A stretch of 64,000 bases of DNA. Origin: Burkholderiales bacterium UBA2459 (GTDB lineage Bacteria; Pseudomonadota; Gammaproteobacteria; Burkholderiales; Burkholderiaceae_E). The notes below the pieces were generated by a model, which saw only the letters and a list, made by a program, of their open reading frames with translations, had not been told where the DNA came from and searched no databases. The DNA lies in contig DDPV01000029.1 in assembly GCA_002342365.1 (NCBI GenBank), positions 38,174-102,173 on the forward strand. Direction: 5' to 3'. The first letter of the stretch is position 1. Each line of letters starts with the position of its first letter. The position numbers and the translations under genes are program-made. Positions 43,369-54,528 of the stretch are shown here, piece after piece.

Positions 43369-44777
43369 TGTTCAGCCTCACTCAGGCACAAGGCTGGATT
43401 GCGGACGCAAAGCTCGTGGGCGATGGCAACACCCGGGTTGAGAGGATTTGCACCGACTCGCGGCAGGCCAAAGCCGGGGACTTGTTCGTGCCGCTGATTG
43501 GTGAGCGATTCGATGCCCATGCCTTCATCGGTCAGGTCATCGGAGCCGGTGTGCGGGCGGTGCTCAGTGCGCAGAGCTTATCGCCTGATGCCTTGATCGA
43601 CGGGCAAGTGCAGCGCGGCGTGATCCACGGCTTGCAGGTCCCCGACACAACGCTGGCGCTGCAGCAGCTTGCTGCCGGCTGGCGTCGCCAGTTTGCGCTG
43701 CCGGTGATTGCTGTCACAGGGAGCAATGGCAAGACCACGGTCAAGGAGATGATTGCAAGCATTTTGCGTGTGGCCTACGGCGAGGCCTCGCTCTCGAGCG
43801 AGGGCAACCTCAACAATGCTTTCGGCGTGCCGATGTCAGTCTTGCGGCTGCGCGCCCATCATCGGGCAGCCGTGTTTGAACTCGGCATCAATCAGCCCGG
43901 TGAGATGGCCCAGCTTTGCCCGATCGCACAACCCACGCTAAGCCTTGTCAACAACGCCCAGCGCGAGCACCAGGAATTCTTGCATGGGGTTGAAGCCTCT
44001 GCCCGCGAAAATGGCACGGCCATCAGCCAATTGCCTCGCGATGGGATCGCCGTGTTTCCCGGCGACGATCAGTGTGCGCCGATCTGGCAGTCGCTAGCAG
44101 GCGATCGCGACTGTGTGTGCTTTGGCTGGGATGAGCACTGGCCGGTGCACGCCAGCGAAGTCACTGCCTCGACGTTCCGCTTGCACTGCCTGGGACAGGA
44201 TGCCTTGGTGAAGCTGCGCATTGCAGGTCGACACAGCCTGCGAAACGCCTTGGCCGCTGCCGCCTGCTGTCGAGCAATCGGTCTCAGTCTTGCGTGCATT
44301 GTCCAAGGGCTGGAGCAGTTTGAACCGGTTAGCGGACGCCTGCGGCAAATCCCCTTGCATGCGCATGCGCAGTTGATCGACGATAGCTACAACGCCAATC
44401 CCGATTCGGTCCGGGCGGCCATTGACGTGCTGGCGGGTATCCCGGGTACGCGCTTGCTTGTGCTCGGTGATATGGGCGAAGTGGGCGTGCAAGGCGAAGC
44501 GTTTCACGAGGAGGTCGGCGTTTATGCGCGCACCTGCGGCATCGATCAGTTGTGGTTGCTCGGTGAGGCCACGCGCCAGAGCGCTCGTGGCTTTGGCGAC
44601 CAGGCCAGACATTTCGGAAGCGACATGCGCTCGCTGGTTCAAGCCCTTTCGGATGCGCTTAGCGCCGACCGCCTGTCTGAGCAGGCAACTGTTCTGATCA
44701 AGGGTTCCCGCTTCATGGCGATGGAAAGGGTGGTGAAGGCGCTCACCGCTGATCAGCACGTCAAGGAAGACCACTGA
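43365..44777 (+). CDS. murF: UDP-MurNAc-pentapeptide synthetase MurF
   Basis: A 470-residue Mur ligase joining D-Ala-D-Ala to UDP-MurNAc-tripeptide. Seen: [18 protein letters not shown] at about 29-46, the ATP loop [13 protein letters not shown] (about 117-129), [22 protein letters not shown], and [10 protein letters not shown] with the Mg2+-related region, then LGDMGEVG. These are MurF hallmarks. ATGATG at the start gives two possible initiators one codon apart. It overlaps the murE stop by 4 nt and its own TGA gives the first base of the mraY ATG. Confidence 0.96.
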   Translation: MMFSLTQAQGWIADAKLVGDGNTRVERICTDSRQAKAGDLFVPLIGERFDAHAFIGQVIGAGVRAVLSAQSLSPDALIDGQVQRGVIHGLQVPDTTLALQQLAAGWRRQFALPVIAVTGSNGKTTVKEMIASILRVAYGEASLSSEGNLNNAFGVPMSVLRLRAHHRAAVFELGINQPGEMAQLCPIAQPTLSLVNNAQREHQEFLHGVEASARENGTAISQLPRDGIAVFPGDDQCAPIWQSLAGDRDCVCFGWDEHWPVHASEVTASTFRLHCLGQDALVKLRIAGRHSLRNALAAAACCRAIGLSLACIVQGLEQFEPVSGRLRQIPLHAHAQLIDDSYNANPDSVRAAIDVLAGIPGTRLLVLGDMGEVGVQGEAFHEEVGVYARTCGIDQLWLLGEATRQSARGFGDQARHFGSDMRSLVQALSDALSADRLSEQATVLIKGSRFMAMERVVKALTADQHVKEDH

Positions 44778-45946
44778 TGCTTCTCGAACTCGCGCAATGG
44801 TTAGCCAAGGATATCCGTGCTTTTTCGGTGTTCAACTACATCACCTTGCGGGCTGCGCTCGCAACCCTCACAGCGCTTGCCTTTGGTCTGCTGCTTGGGC
44901 CATGGGTGATTCGTAGGCTGGCTGCCATGAAGATCGGTCAGGCGGTGCGCGACGACGGCCCGCAATCGCATTTGGTCAAAAAGGGCACACCGACGATGGG
45001 TGGCGCGCTGATCTTGCTGGTGCTGGGGATGTCAACGCTGCTCTGGGTTGACCTCGATAACCGCTTTGTCTGGATCGCCTTGCTGGTGACCTTTGGGTTT
45101 GGCTGGATCGGTTGGGTGGACGATTACCGCAAAGTGGTGCACCGCGACCCCAAGGGTATGCCGGCACGAGAAAAGTATTTCTGGCAGTCGCTGATTGGTG
45201 TGCTGGCTGCGGTCTGGCTAGCCTTTGCAGTACCGGCACAAAGCAACAGCGAGGCGCTAAGCCTGTTCATGCGTTGGGTTGAGTCAGGGTTTGACATGGA
45301 TTTGCCGCCCCGCGCGGACTTGATTGTTCCCTTCTTCAAGAACGTTGCCTACCCGCTTGGCGTATTCGGGTTCATGATTCTCAGCTACTTTGTCATCGTG
45401 GGCACAAGCAATGCGGTCAACCTCACCGACGGCGCTGACGGCTTAGCGGCCATGCCCACGGTACTTGTCGGCAGTGCCCTGGGCATTTTCGCCTACGTCA
45501 CCGGCCACGCGGTATTTGCCAAGTACTTGCTGATTCCCCATGTGCCAGGTGCCGGTGAATTGACAGTGTTTTGCGGTGCGCTTGCCGGTGCGGGCCTGGC
45601 CTTTTTATGGTTCAACGCCTACCCCGCACAAGTCTTCATGGGCGACGTTGGTGCGCTTGCACTCGGGGGTGCGCTTGGCACGGTGGCAGTGATCGTGCGC
45701 CAGGAAATCGTGTTGTTCATCATGGGTGGTGTGTTTGTGGCCGAGACGATTTCAGTCATGCTTCAGGTGGGCTGGTTCAAATACACCAAAAAGCGTTACG
45801 GCGAAGGCAGAAGGATTTTTCGCATGGCCCCCTTGCATCATCACTTCGAGGTCGGCGGGGTGAAAGAATCGCAGGTGGTGGTTCGATTCTGGATTGTCAC
45901 CATGATGCTGGTGCTGTTCGGTCTCTCAACCCTCAAGTTGCGTTGA
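44777..45946 (+). CDS. mraY: phospho-MurNAc-pentapeptide translocase MraY
   Basis: A 389-residue polytopic inner-membrane enzyme making lipid I from UDP-MurNAc-pentapeptide and undecaprenyl phosphate. About ten membrane segments. Conserved: [18 protein letters not shown] (about 57-74), WVDDYRK (about 114-120, the DD metal site), [17 protein letters not shown] (about 212-228), [12 protein letters not shown], and [12 protein letters not shown] near 355-366 (HHH motif). One-base overlap with murF (TGATG), and the murD ATG follows its stop by 1 nt. Confidence 0.97.
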   Translation: MLLELAQWLAKDIRAFSVFNYITLRAALATLTALAFGLLLGPWVIRRLAAMKIGQAVRDDGPQSHLVKKGTPTMGGALILLVLGMSTLLWVDLDNRFVWIALLVTFGFGWIGWVDDYRKVVHRDPKGMPAREKYFWQSLIGVLAAVWLAFAVPAQSNSEALSLFMRWVESGFDMDLPPRADLIVPFFKNVAYPLGVFGFMILSYFVIVGTSNAVNLTDGADGLAAMPTVLVGSALGIFAYVTGHAVFAKYLLIPHVPGAGELTVFCGALAGAGLAFLWFNAYPAQVFMGDVGALALGGALGTVAVIVRQEIVLFIMGGVFVAETISVMLQVGWFKYTKKRYGEGRRIFRMAPLHHHFEVGGVKESQVVVRFWIVTMMLVLFGLSTLKLR

Positions 45947-45947
45947 G

Positions 45948-47576
45948 ATGACGTCCGTCAAAGCCTTAAAGACTCAGGGACTGGAGCCTTTGCCGGCACT
46001 GCACCCGGCGGTCAGGCCTTTAATGGAGCCCTTGCACTGGGCCGCTCAGCAAGTGCTCGTGCTTGGCAGCGGGGAATCGGGTCAGGCGATGCTTGCCTGG
46101 CTTAAGCGCTGTGGTGCCAGCGTGAAGCTTGCCGACACCCGCAGCGAACCGCCCGAGGCGGCCAAACTGTTGCGCGACGACCCTTCCTTGCTGACCTGCT
46201 TTGGTCCACCGCAGCCGCAATGGCTCGACGGCGTTGACCTGATCGCATGGTCGCCCGGTGTGTCGATTGAACAGGGCCCGGGCCTCTTGCTTGCCCAATG
46301 GGCGCATGCAAGAGGCATTCCAATTGCAGGCGAAATTGAATGGTTCGCCCAGGCGCTGGCAAGACTGCGACAACGTGGCTATCAGCCAGCGCTGGTCGCT
46401 GTGACAGGTACCAACGGCAAAACCACCACGGTCAGTCTGCTTGCCAGCCTTTGCAAGGCGGCGCATCGCCGCGTGGCCCTGGCAGGCAATGTATCGCCAG
46501 CGGCATTGCGGGCACTGATCGATGCGCTGGATGAAGCAGGACTTGGCGCTGCAGACTGGCACGAGGACGGGGCGCTGCCCGATTCGGTGCTTGATGCTTT
46601 GCCGCAGGTTTGGGTGCTCGAACTCTCAAGTTTTCAGCTGGCGCTTTGCAGCAGCCTGCGGCCCGATGCAAGCGCTTTGCTCAACCTGAGTGCTGATCAC
46701 CTGGACTGGCACCGCTCCATGGATGATTACGCAGCAGCAAAGCAACAGATTTTCAAGCCCTCGGGGATTGCGGTCTTTTCGCGAGACGATCCGGCCACCG
46801 AGCCACGCGCAAGCGCGGTGGCTCAGCGTGTGAGCATTGGGCTTTCTTCGCCGCCCAAGCTTGGCGACTTTGGGGTGGCGACATTGCAGGGTTTGTCCTG
46901 GCTCGTCGAGGCGCTTGCGCTTGATGAGCCGAGCGGCCGGCGAAAACGCGGCGAAGCGGCCGCGTTTAGGCTCCGACCGCTGATGCCTGCCGATGCCTTG
47001 CGTATGCGCGGCAGCCACAACCAGAGCAACGCGCTGGCTGCGCTTGCGCTCGGGCGTGCCATCGGCTTGCCGATGGCGGCCATGTTGCACGGCCTGCGCC
47101 GTTTCGAAGCGGGATCGCATCGCTGCGAGATCATTCGGGTGCTGCGCGATGTGATGTTTATCGACGACAGCAAGGGGACCAATGTCGGGGCCACGGTGGC
47201 TGCCTTGAGCGGCCTTGATATGCCCTGCCATTTGATTGCCGGGGGCGTTGGCAAAGGCCAGGATTTTTCGGCGCTGGGTCGGGCCATCGTGCAGCATGCC
47301 GCTTCGGTGGCTTTGATCGGCGAGGCCGCCGCCGAGATCGCCTCGGCGGTCAGGGCAGCGATCGCTGAGAATCCGCGGGCAGCCTCGGAGCGGTTCCAGC
47401 TCAGTTTTCACGAGCAACTTGAGGATGCGGTCAGGGCTGCATCTGAGCGCGCCAGTACGGGCGAAGCGGTGCTCTTATCGCCTGCTTGTGCCAGTTTCGA
47501 CATGTTTCGTGACTACCGGCATCGCGCGGCGGTCTTTGCGCAGGCCATCGATGAACTTGCCGGAGTTACGGCGTGA
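45948..47576 (+). CDS. murD: UDP-MurNAc-L-alanine:D-glutamate ligase MurD
   Basis: A 542-residue Mur ligase adding D-Glu. N-terminal Rossmann-like [13 protein letters not shown] (about 37-49) binds the UDP end; the ATP loop is [13 protein letters not shown] (about 153-165); [16 protein letters not shown] and [14 protein letters not shown] follow; the last is a MurD marker. It is longer than E. coli MurD (about 438), with an N-terminal extension of ~30 residues and an extra segment near 205-220. It ends in GTGA overlapping the ftsW GTG start. Confidence 0.95.
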   Translation: MTSVKALKTQGLEPLPALHPAVRPLMEPLHWAAQQVLVLGSGESGQAMLAWLKRCGASVKLADTRSEPPEAAKLLRDDPSLLTCFGPPQPQWLDGVDLIAWSPGVSIEQGPGLLLAQWAHARGIPIAGEIEWFAQALARLRQRGYQPALVAVTGTNGKTTTVSLLASLCKAAHRRVALAGNVSPAALRALIDALDEAGLGAADWHEDGALPDSVLDALPQVWVLELSSFQLALCSSLRPDASALLNLSADHLDWHRSMDDYAAAKQQIFKPSGIAVFSRDDPATEPRASAVAQRVSIGLSSPPKLGDFGVATLQGLSWLVEALALDEPSGRRKRGEAAAFRLRPLMPADALRMRGSHNQSNALAALALGRAIGLPMAAMLHGLRRFEAGSHRCEIIRVLRDVMFIDDSKGTNVGATVAALSGLDMPCHLIAGGVGKGQDFSALGRAIVQHAASVALIGEAAAEIASAVRAAIAENPRAASERFQLSFHEQLEDAVRAASERASTGEAVLLSPACASFDMFRDYRHRAAVFAQAIDELAGVTA

Positions 47577-48862
47577 GAATCCGTATGCAAGAGGGATTGA
47601 CGAGGGCGGCGAGCCTCTTTAGCCTCTCGCCGCCATGGCTTGCCGGCACGATGCCCTGGCGTGCTCGAGCAAGCTCGCCAGCGGTGGCCTCGCGCGACCT
47701 CGGAAGACAGGCTGAAAGCCAGCCAGTCGCTGCCGAACTGGATCATGCGGTACTCGTGCTCACGATTGCCTTGCTGTTATTCGGCCTGGTGATGGTTTAC
47801 TCCGCTTCGATTGCCTTGCCGGATTCACCGCGCTTTGCGGCCTACAAGTCCTCGCACTTTCTCATTCGTCACGCCTTTGCCATCGTGGTGGGCCTGCTTG
47901 GCGCCTGGGTGGTGTTTCGCCTGCCGAATCGAACATTGCAACGCTTGGCGGCGCCGCTCTTCTTGTTTGGCTTGTTCTTGTTGATATTGGTCTTGATCCC
48001 TGGCGTTGGCAAAGTGGTTTACGGTGCCCGGCGCTGGATCTCATTGGGCTTTATTAATGTCCAGCCCTCCGAACTGATGAAGATTTTCGTGATTCTTTAT
48101 GTCGCCGACTACACGGTTCGCAAGCAAGACTATATGCACCATTTTTCCAAGGGCTTTTTGCCTATGGGGTCGGCGGTGGCCATGGTCGGACTATTGCTGT
48201 TGCTAGAGCCTGACCTGGGTGCATTCATCGTGATCGCAGCGGTGGCGATGGGCATTCTTTTTCTTGGCGGAGTCAACGGCAAACTCTTTGGTGGATTGAC
48301 GGTGATTGCCCTCACCACCTTCGCCTTGCTGATTCACCTCTCGCCCTGGCGTCGCGACCGCATTTTTGCCTATCTCGATCCCTTTGATCCTTCAAACGCG
48401 CTGGGCAAAGGCTATCAGCTGTCGCACTCGCTGATTGCTTTCGGTCGCGGCGAGTGGTTCGGCGTGGGATTGGGCGGTTCGGTGGAGAAGCTGCATTATT
48501 TGCCTGAGGCTCATACTGACTTTTTACTCGCGGTCATTGGCGAAGAACTCGGCCTGATCGGCGTGATGGTAACGATCCTGGCCTTTTTGTGGATCACCCG
48601 GCGCGCTTTTCAAATCGGCCGGCAGGCGATCGCGATGGAGCGCACCTATGCTGGCCTGGTCGCCAAGGGGATCGCGCTTTGGATCGGTTGTCAGGCCTTC
48701 ATCAACATGGGCGTGAATTTGGGTTTATTGCCAACCAAGGGCCTCACCTTGCCGCTGATGAGTTATGGCGGTACCGGGATCATGGTCAACTGCCTGGCAA
48801 TAGGCATGTTGTTACGGATCGATCGTGAAAACCGAATCACGATGCGGGGTGGCAAGCTGTGA
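47573..48862 (+). CDS. ftsW: SEDS peptidoglycan polymerase FtsW
   Basis: A 429-residue SEDS glycosyltransferase polymerising septal peptidoglycan from lipid II, acting with FtsI. Ten or so membrane segments begin near residue 60. SEDS features: [20 protein letters not shown] (about 144-163), [28 protein letters not shown] and [17 protein letters not shown] (near 304-320, with the catalytic-loop Asp). The start is GTG 47573 overlapping murD; ATG 47585 four codons later is also possible. The cytosolic N-terminal ~55 residues are long and Ala/Ser/Arg-rich. GTGA overlap with murG. Confidence 0.96.
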   Translation: MRIRMQEGLTRAASLFSLSPPWLAGTMPWRARASSPAVASRDLGRQAESQPVAAELDHAVLVLTIALLLFGLVMVYSASIALPDSPRFAAYKSSHFLIRHAFAIVVGLLGAWVVFRLPNRTLQRLAAPLFLFGLFLLILVLIPGVGKVVYGARRWISLGFINVQPSELMKIFVILYVADYTVRKQDYMHHFSKGFLPMGSAVAMVGLLLLLEPDLGAFIVIAAVAMGILFLGGVNGKLFGGLTVIALTTFALLIHLSPWRRDRIFAYLDPFDPSNALGKGYQLSHSLIAFGRGEWFGVGLGGSVEKLHYLPEAHTDFLLAVIGEELGLIGVMVTILAFLWITRRAFQIGRQAIAMERTYAGLVAKGIALWIGCQAFINMGVNLGLLPTKGLTLPLMSYGGTGIMVNCLAIGMLLRIDRENRITMRGGKL

Positions 48863-49953
48863 GCCCTTGCTTGATGGTGATGGCAGGCGGAACCGGTGGG
48901 CATGTGATCCCGGGACTTGCGGTGGCCGAACGTTTGCGGGCTCAAGGCTGGCGAATTGTCTGGCTGGGTAACCCGTCGGGCATGGAAGCTGCGCTCACCG
49001 AGCGCGCTGGAATCCCAATGCGTCCGCTGGTGTTTTCAGGCCTGCGAGGCAAGGGCTTTGCAGCGTTTTTTTGGATGCCCTGGCGTTTGCTGCGCGCTTT
49101 TGCGCAGGCGATTGCCGCATTGCGCGCCGAAAAGCCCCATGTGGTGCTTGGCATGGGCGGTTATGTGGCTTTTCCGGGTGGAATGATGGCAAGCCTTCTG
49201 GGTCGGCCGCTTTTGATTCACGAGCAAAACTCGGTAGCCGGTTTGACCAATCGGGTCCTGGCCAAACTTGCCGATGCGGTGTTTGAGGCCTTTCCGGGCT
49301 CTTTCGGTGCTGCAAGCGCGCCTGCGGTTCAATGGATTGGCAACCCGGTCCGCGAGGCGATTTTGCAATTGCCGCCACCCCAGCAGCGCTATCAGGCTCG
49401 CGAGGGACCGCTGCGGATCCTGGTCCTCGGTGGCAGCCTCGGTGCGCAAGCGATTAACGACTTGGTGCCCAAGGCGCTTGCCTTGATTTCGCGCACCAAC
49501 CGGCCAAGGCTGTTACACCAATCCGGCGAAAAGCACCGCGAAGCTTTGCATAACGCATACCAGCAAGCCGAAGTGACGGCGCAGGTTGAAGCCTTCATCT
49601 CGGATATGGCGCAAGCCTACGCTGAGGCTGATCTCGTGATTGCCCGCGCTGGAGCCATGACGGTTTCAGAAGTCGCCGCAGCCGGTGTGGCGGCCTTGTT
49701 CATTCCTTTTCCGCATGCGGTGGACGACCATCAAACCGGTAATGCGCAGTTTTTGGTTGAGGTCCAAGCCGCTTGGTGTTTTCAGCAGGATCAGTTCAGT
49801 CCGCAGCAGCTTGCCGATTTGCTGCAAGCGCTCGATCGCCAGCGTCTGATGCAGATGGCGCAAGCCGCGCGCGCCGCGGCAAAGCCCGAAGCGCTCGAAG
49901 TCCTGGTGCGCGCCTGTACCCAGGCGGCTGACAGGCAAAGGCAGACCGCATGA
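48859..49953 (+). CDS. murG: lipid II-forming GlcNAc transferase MurG
   Basis: A 364-residue peripheral membrane GT-B enzyme adding GlcNAc to lipid I. Signature loops: [19 protein letters not shown] (about 8-26), [12 protein letters not shown] (about 97-108), [25 protein letters not shown] and [13 protein letters not shown] with the downstream [14 protein letters not shown] donor-binding block. GTG 48859 overlaps the ftsW stop; ATG at 48874 starts only five codons later and is a weaker choice. Its stop overlaps the murC ATG by 4 nt. Confidence 0.97.
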   Translation: MSPCLMVMAGGTGGHVIPGLAVAERLRAQGWRIVWLGNPSGMEAALTERAGIPMRPLVFSGLRGKGFAAFFWMPWRLLRAFAQAIAALRAEKPHVVLGMGGYVAFPGGMMASLLGRPLLIHEQNSVAGLTNRVLAKLADAVFEAFPGSFGAASAPAVQWIGNPVREAILQLPPPQQRYQAREGPLRILVLGGSLGAQAINDLVPKALALISRTNRPRLLHQSGEKHREALHNAYQQAEVTAQVEAFISDMAQAYAEADLVIARAGAMTVSEVAAAGVAALFIPFPHAVDDHQTGNAQFLVEVQAAWCFQQDQFSPQQLADLLQALDRQRLMQMAQAARAAAKPEALEVLVRACTQAADRQRQTA

Positions 49954-51356
49954 AGCACAAGGTCAGGCGTATCCACTTTGTGGGCATCGGTGGTGCCGGC
50001 ATGAGCGGGATTGCCGAGGTTTTCCTCAACCTAGGCTACAGCATTTCGGGCTCCGATTTGTCGCCCTCAGCGGTGACCGCTCGCCTGCAAGCGCTCGGTG
50101 CACAGGTGGTTTTTGGTCATGCGGCTGAGCATGTGGAAGGTGCAGATTGTCTGGTGCTTTCCAGTGCGGTCAAAAGCGATAATCCCGAGCTGATTGCGGC
50201 GCGCGCAAAACGTATTCCGCTTGTGCCTCGCGCGATGATGCTCGCCGAGCTGATGAAGCTCAAGCAAGGGATTGCGGTGGCCGGCACCCATGGCAAAACC
50301 ACCACCACCTCGCTGGTGGCATCGGTACTGGCCGCAGGCGGTCAGGATCCGACCTTTGTGATTGGCGGACTGCTCAACAGTGCCGGTGCCAATGCACGGC
50401 TTGGAAGCGGCGACATGATTGTGGTCGAAGCCGACGAATCCGACGCCTCGTTTTTGAATTTGTCACCAACCATGGCGATCATCACGAATATCGATGCCGA
50501 TCACATGGAAACCTATGCGCACGACCCGGCGCGCTTGCGTCAGGCCTTTGTGGAATTCACCCAACGGCTTCCCTTTTACGGCACTGCGATCGTCTGTGTC
50601 GATGACCCCGGTGTTCGCCACATCATGCCCTTTGTTTCAAAACCTCTGCTGACTTATGGCTGCCGGGACGATGCCCAGGTTCGTGCCTGCGGGCTGCGCG
50701 CTGACGGAAGCACCATGCACTTTGCCGTCGAGCGTGAAGGGCAGGGTCCTTTGCAGGTTCAGCTCAATCTTCCCGGACGACACAATGTGCTCAACGCGCT
50801 TGCTGCCATCGCGGTGGCTGGCGAGCTTGATTTGCCCGATGAGGCAGTGGTGAAGGCCTTGCGCGAATTCAAGGGGGTGGGCAGGCGTTTTCAGTCTTAC
50901 GGCGATTTGCCGGCCCAAGGCGGCGGAAGCTTTCGCCTCATCGATGACTATGGCCACCACCCGGTGGAGATGGCTGCGGTTTTATCCGCGGCCCGCGGCG
51001 CTTTTCCGGGTCGACGGATCCTGTTGGCTTTCCAGCCGCATCGTTTTACCCGCACCCGTGACCTCTTTGAAGACTTCGTGGCTGTGCTCGGTCAAGCCGA
51101 CGCTGTGTTTCTCACCGAAGTCTATGCCGCCGGCGAAGCAGCAATCGTGGCAGCTGACGGGCGATCGCTAGCCCGCGCCTTGCGTGTGACCGGGCGGATC
51201 GAACCGATTTTTTGCGAAGACCTAAAGCGCATGAAAATCGCGCTGATCGAGCAGGCGCGCGACGGTGATGTGGTTATCGCCATGGGCGCGGGGTCGATCG
51301 GAAGCCTGGCTGCAAACCTGCGCGATGCGATTGCTTCGGAGACCGTCAGTGACTGA
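49950..51356 (+). CDS. murC: UDP-MurNAc:L-alanine ligase MurC
   Basis: A 468-residue Mur ligase adding the first L-Ala. N-terminal [13 protein letters not shown] (about 12-24) binds UDP-MurNAc; ATP loop [13 protein letters not shown] (about 110-122); [26 protein letters not shown] and [12 protein letters not shown] near 330-341 are characteristic, with [12 protein letters not shown] after. It is full length. It is overlapped on the 5' side by murG (ATGA) and on the 3' side by ddlB (8 nt). Confidence 0.97.
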   Translation: MKHKVRRIHFVGIGGAGMSGIAEVFLNLGYSISGSDLSPSAVTARLQALGAQVVFGHAAEHVEGADCLVLSSAVKSDNPELIAARAKRIPLVPRAMMLAELMKLKQGIAVAGTHGKTTTTSLVASVLAAGGQDPTFVIGGLLNSAGANARLGSGDMIVVEADESDASFLNLSPTMAIITNIDADHMETYAHDPARLRQAFVEFTQRLPFYGTAIVCVDDPGVRHIMPFVSKPLLTYGCRDDAQVRACGLRADGSTMHFAVEREGQGPLQVQLNLPGRHNVLNALAAIAVAGELDLPDEAVVKALREFKGVGRRFQSYGDLPAQGGGSFRLIDDYGHHPVEMAAVLSAARGAFPGRRILLAFQPHRFTRTRDLFEDFVAVLGQADAVFLTEVYAAGEAAIVAADGRSLARALRVTGRIEPIFCEDLKRMKIALIEQARDGDVVIAMGAGSIGSLAANLRDAIASETVSD

Positions 51357-52332
51357 GCAAAGTGCAACCCCCCCACCGGGCCGCACCCAGCCCGCTTGTG
51401 CGCTAGGCGAGGTCGCGGTGCTGATGGGTGGGCAATCGGCCGAGCGCGAGATCTCCTTGCGCTCAGGCGCTGGCGTGTTGAAGGCTTTAGAAGAGCAGGG
51501 CATCAAGGCGCAGGCCTTTGATCCGGCCAAGCAGGGGCTTGATGCGCTGAAGTTGCTTGGCATCGACCGGGTCTTTATCGCCTTGCATGGGCGCTTTGGC
51601 GAAGACGGAACCGTGCAGGGGGCGCTGGAGCTGCTTGGTATTCCTTATACCGGATCAGGCGTTCAGGCCTCGGCGATCGCAATCGACAAAATCCGTACCA
51701 AACAAATCTGGTCATGTTCAGGACTTCCGACGCCGCCAAGCCTTCAGGTGCCTGAAGGGGCTGTGGCTAGCATGCTGATCGATAAGCTCGGTTTGCCCAT
51801 GGTGATTAAACCGGCCCGCGAAGGCTCAACCCTTGGGCTGAGCAAGGTGTATGAGGCGGGCGAGCTTGAGCCTGCGCTTGCGCTTGCGCGAGCCAGTGAC
51901 CCGTTGGTGCTTGCCGAACGACTGATTGCAGGACGCGAGCTGACGGTGGCCGTGCTGGGCGAGGGCGATCAGGCCGAGGCGCTGCCGATTGTTGAAATTC
52001 GCGCACCGCAAGGAAACTATGATTATCAAAACAAGTATTTCACCGAGGATACCGAGTATTTGTGTCCAGCGCCGCTTGATGCCGAGGTCACAGCTAAGGT
52101 GCAAGCAATCGCCCTTGCCGCCTACCGCGCCATCGGTTGCTCAGGCTGGGGCCGGGTGGACCTGATGCTGGACGAAGCGATGCAGCCCTGGTTGCTTGAG
52201 GTGAACACCTCACCTGGGATGACCGATCACTCGCTGGTTCCAATGGCCGCGCGGGCGGTCGGGATGAGCTACGCGTCGCTGGTCTTGAGACTGCTTCATG
52301 AGGCTACTCTCAAGCTCAGGGGACTTGTTTGA
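51349..52332 (+). CDS. ddlB: D-alanine--D-alanine ligase
   Basis: A 327-residue ATP-grasp ligase making D-Ala-D-Ala. Seen: [19 protein letters not shown] (about 22-40), [36 protein letters not shown], the ATP-grasp [22 protein letters not shown] and [16 protein letters not shown] near 285-300. The GTG at 51349 begins within the murC end (8-nt overlap) and gives the family-length protein. An upstream ATG frame lies wholly in murC and is not supported. Its TGA overlaps the TTG start of ftsQ. Confidence 0.95.
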   Translation: MTEQSATPPPGRTQPACALGEVAVLMGGQSAEREISLRSGAGVLKALEEQGIKAQAFDPAKQGLDALKLLGIDRVFIALHGRFGEDGTVQGALELLGIPYTGSGVQASAIAIDKIRTKQIWSCSGLPTPPSLQVPEGAVASMLIDKLGLPMVIKPAREGSTLGLSKVYEAGELEPALALARASDPLVLAERLIAGRELTVAVLGEGDQAEALPIVEIRAPQGNYDYQNKYFTEDTEYLCPAPLDAEVTAKVQAIALAAYRAIGCSGWGRVDLMLDEAMQPWLLEVNTSPGMTDHSLVPMAARAVGMSYASLVLRLLHEATLKLRGLV

Positions 52333-53228
52333 GCGCTGTACCGCAGCAGCATGCCCGCAGACGCGCGGCCGTCGTCAACGAGACGGCTGGCTCAGTCCTT
52401 GAAAGTCTTAAAGCTGCAGGCCTTGCCTTTGTCGAGCTCATCAGGCGCTTGAGGCGTGATCCGCTTTGGATCAAGCGCTTTGCGATGGCGCTGGCATGCC
52501 TGGCTGCGACCGGATTGCTCGGGGCTTTGGGGCACTGGATTGCCCAAAAGCCCTTTTTTGCGATGCAACGCGTGATTGTCGAGGCTGCACCGGGTCATGC
52601 CCTCAACCATGTCCAGGACGGTTCAATCCAATTGGCGCTGCGTCGAATAGGGTTTTTTGATTTTTTCTCGCTTGACCTTGAGAGCGTTCGCGATCAGGTG
52701 CAGCAGGTCGACTGGGTCCGCAAGGTGCAAGTGCGACGCGTCTGGCCCAACGCCTTGCTCCTGGAAGTTGAAGAGCATCAGCCGATCGCGATCTGGAACG
52801 GTGATCGCTTGATCAACCACCACGGCGAGCTTTTCACGGCAAACTTCGCCGAAGCCGAAATCGCAGGCGATTTGCCGCAGCTCATCGGCCCGGATGGCTC
52901 GCATCCTCAGGTGCTCGCCCGCTGGCGCGATTTAAGGCAATGGCTTGCTCCGCTTGCGCGTTCGCCAAGCGTGGTATCGCTGTCGGCCAGTCACGCCTGG
53001 CAGGCCCGGCTTGACGACGGCAGCCTGATTTTGCTGGGACGCGATGAAGGGCTTGGCATCGAACATCGGGTGGCGCGTTGGGTGGAATCGCATCGCAGCG
53101 TGATGGAGCGCCTCATGAAACCTGTGGCGGCGGTGGATTTGCGTTATCCCAACGGTTTTGCCTTGCAGATGGCCGAGCAGCAGGGCGGGCACATGGGCTT
53201 AAAAAAGAGTGCAAAGAGGGACAAATGA
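52329..53228 (+). CDS. ftsQ: cell division protein FtsQ, TTG start
   Basis: A 299-residue bitopic divisome protein. Cytosolic basic N-terminus (about 1-45), one membrane segment (about 50-68, MALACLAATGLLGALGHW), then the POTRA domain beginning FFAMQRVIVEAAPGHALNHV, and a beta domain with WPNALLLEVEEHQPIAIW, matching the FtsQ pattern WP..L.V...E..P.A.W. It links FtsL/FtsB to the ring. The only in-frame start before the membrane segment is TTG 52329, in a TTGA overlap with the ddlB stop. Its stop overlaps the ftsA ATG. Confidence 0.93.
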   Translation: MSAVPQQHARRRAAVVNETAGSVLESLKAAGLAFVELIRRLRRDPLWIKRFAMALACLAATGLLGALGHWIAQKPFFAMQRVIVEAAPGHALNHVQDGSIQLALRRIGFFDFFSLDLESVRDQVQQVDWVRKVQVRRVWPNALLLEVEEHQPIAIWNGDRLINHHGELFTANFAEAEIAGDLPQLIGPDGSHPQVLARWRDLRQWLAPLARSPSVVSLSASHAWQARLDDGSLILLGRDEGLGIEHRVARWVESHRSVMERLMKPVAAVDLRYPNGFALQMAEQQGGHMGLKKSAKRDK

Positions 53229-54457
53229 CACGAGATGCCAAAGATCTGATTGTTGGGCTCGATATCGGCACCTCGAAAATCGTGGCCATGGTGGCTGAAT
53301 TGACGATTGACGGACGCATCGAAATTATCGGGCTCGGACAGCACGAATCGCGCGGCTTGAAAAAAGGTGTGGTGGTGAACATTGAGGCCACGGTGGCTTC
53401 GATTCAACGTGCGCTTGAAGAAGCCGAATTGATGGCCGATTGCAAGATCCGCTCGGTCTACACCGGCATTGCCGGCAGCCACATTCGCAGTTTCAACTCA
53501 TCGGGAATGGTTGCGATCAAGGAAAAAGAAGTCACCGAAGCCGATATAGCCCGGGTGATCGAAACCGCAAAAGCGGTCAACATCCCGACCGATCAGCAAA
53601 TCCTGCATGTGCTTCCCCAGGAGTTTGTGGTTGACGGCCAGGACGATATCCGCGAGCCGATCGGCATGAGCGGGGTCAGGCTTGAAACCAAGGTCCACAT
53701 CGTCACCGGCGCGGTATCGGCTGCGCAAAACATCGTCAAGTGCGTGCGACGCTGCGGGCTGGAGGTTCAGGATTTGATCCTGCAGCCGCTTGCCTCGAGT
53801 TACGCGGTGCTGACTTCCGATGAAAAAGAGCTTGGCGTAGCACTTGTGGATATCGGTGGAGGGACCACGGATATTGCGATCTTCACCGAAGGTGCGATTC
53901 GGCATACGGCAGTGATTCCGATTGCCGGGGATCAAATCACCAACGATATCGCTATGGCTTTAAGAACGCCAACGCCTGAGGCGGAAGAAATTAAACTTCG
54001 CCACGGGATTGCCAAAGAGGTGCTTGCCGATCCAGCGGCGCGAATTGAGGTACCCGGCCTGGGCGATCGGGCGCCACGCCATATGTCGCGTCAGGCGCTT
54101 GCGGCCGTGATCGAACCGCGGGTTGAAGAATTATTTTCCCTCGTCAATCAGGTGATTCGCGAATCGGGCTATGAGGAGTTGCTGTCTTCAGGCATTGTGA
54201 TGACCGGTGGCACCACCTTAATGCCGGGCATGGTCGAGCTGGCTGAGGATATATTCCTCAAGCCGGTACGCGTGGGTATGCCTGATTACAGCGGAGGGCT
54301 GGCTGATGTGGTCGCTTCGCCGCGGTTTTCAACCGCGGTGGGGCTGATTGAGGAGGCGCGGATCCAGCGCTTGCGGGGAATGCGGGTGGCGCAGCAAGGG
54401 GGCTCATTCAAGGAGACAATGCGGCGCATGAAGGACTGGTTTCTTGGCAACTTCTAG
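53225..54457 (+). CDS. ftsA: cell division protein FtsA
   Basis: A 410-residue actin-like ATPase that tethers FtsZ to the membrane. Seen: [16 protein letters not shown] (about 10-25, phosphate 1), domain 1C following, [13 protein letters not shown] (about 206-218, phosphate 2), [11 protein letters not shown] (adenosine), and the C-terminal amphipathic membrane-targeting helix [15 protein letters not shown] 53225 overlaps the ftsQ stop; a longer upstream frame lies within ftsQ. It is separated from ftsZ by 71 nt, the only real gap in the dcw cluster after mraZ-rsmH. Confidence 0.97.
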   Translation: MTRDAKDLIVGLDIGTSKIVAMVAELTIDGRIEIIGLGQHESRGLKKGVVVNIEATVASIQRALEEAELMADCKIRSVYTGIAGSHIRSFNSSGMVAIKEKEVTEADIARVIETAKAVNIPTDQQILHVLPQEFVVDGQDDIREPIGMSGVRLETKVHIVTGAVSAAQNIVKCVRRCGLEVQDLILQPLASSYAVLTSDEKELGVALVDIGGGTTDIAIFTEGAIRHTAVIPIAGDQITNDIAMALRTPTPEAEEIKLRHGIAKEVLADPAARIEVPGLGDRAPRHMSRQALAAVIEPRVEELFSLVNQVIRESGYEELLSSGIVMTGGTTLMPGMVELAEDIFLKPVRVGMPDYSGGLADVVASPRFSTAVGLIEEARIQRLRGMRVAQQGGSFKETMRRMKDWFLGNF

Positions 54458-54528
54458 CCGGGAAACGGTGGGGGGTGTTGGCCGGGGTCGGCACAACAGT
54501 ACAGGCTGAACGACATGGAGGGTACGTT

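Noticed and set aside
46626..47417. 263-codon minus-strand open frame opposite murD
   Set aside because: Antisense shadow of murD; the plus-strand Mur ligase motifs are unambiguous.
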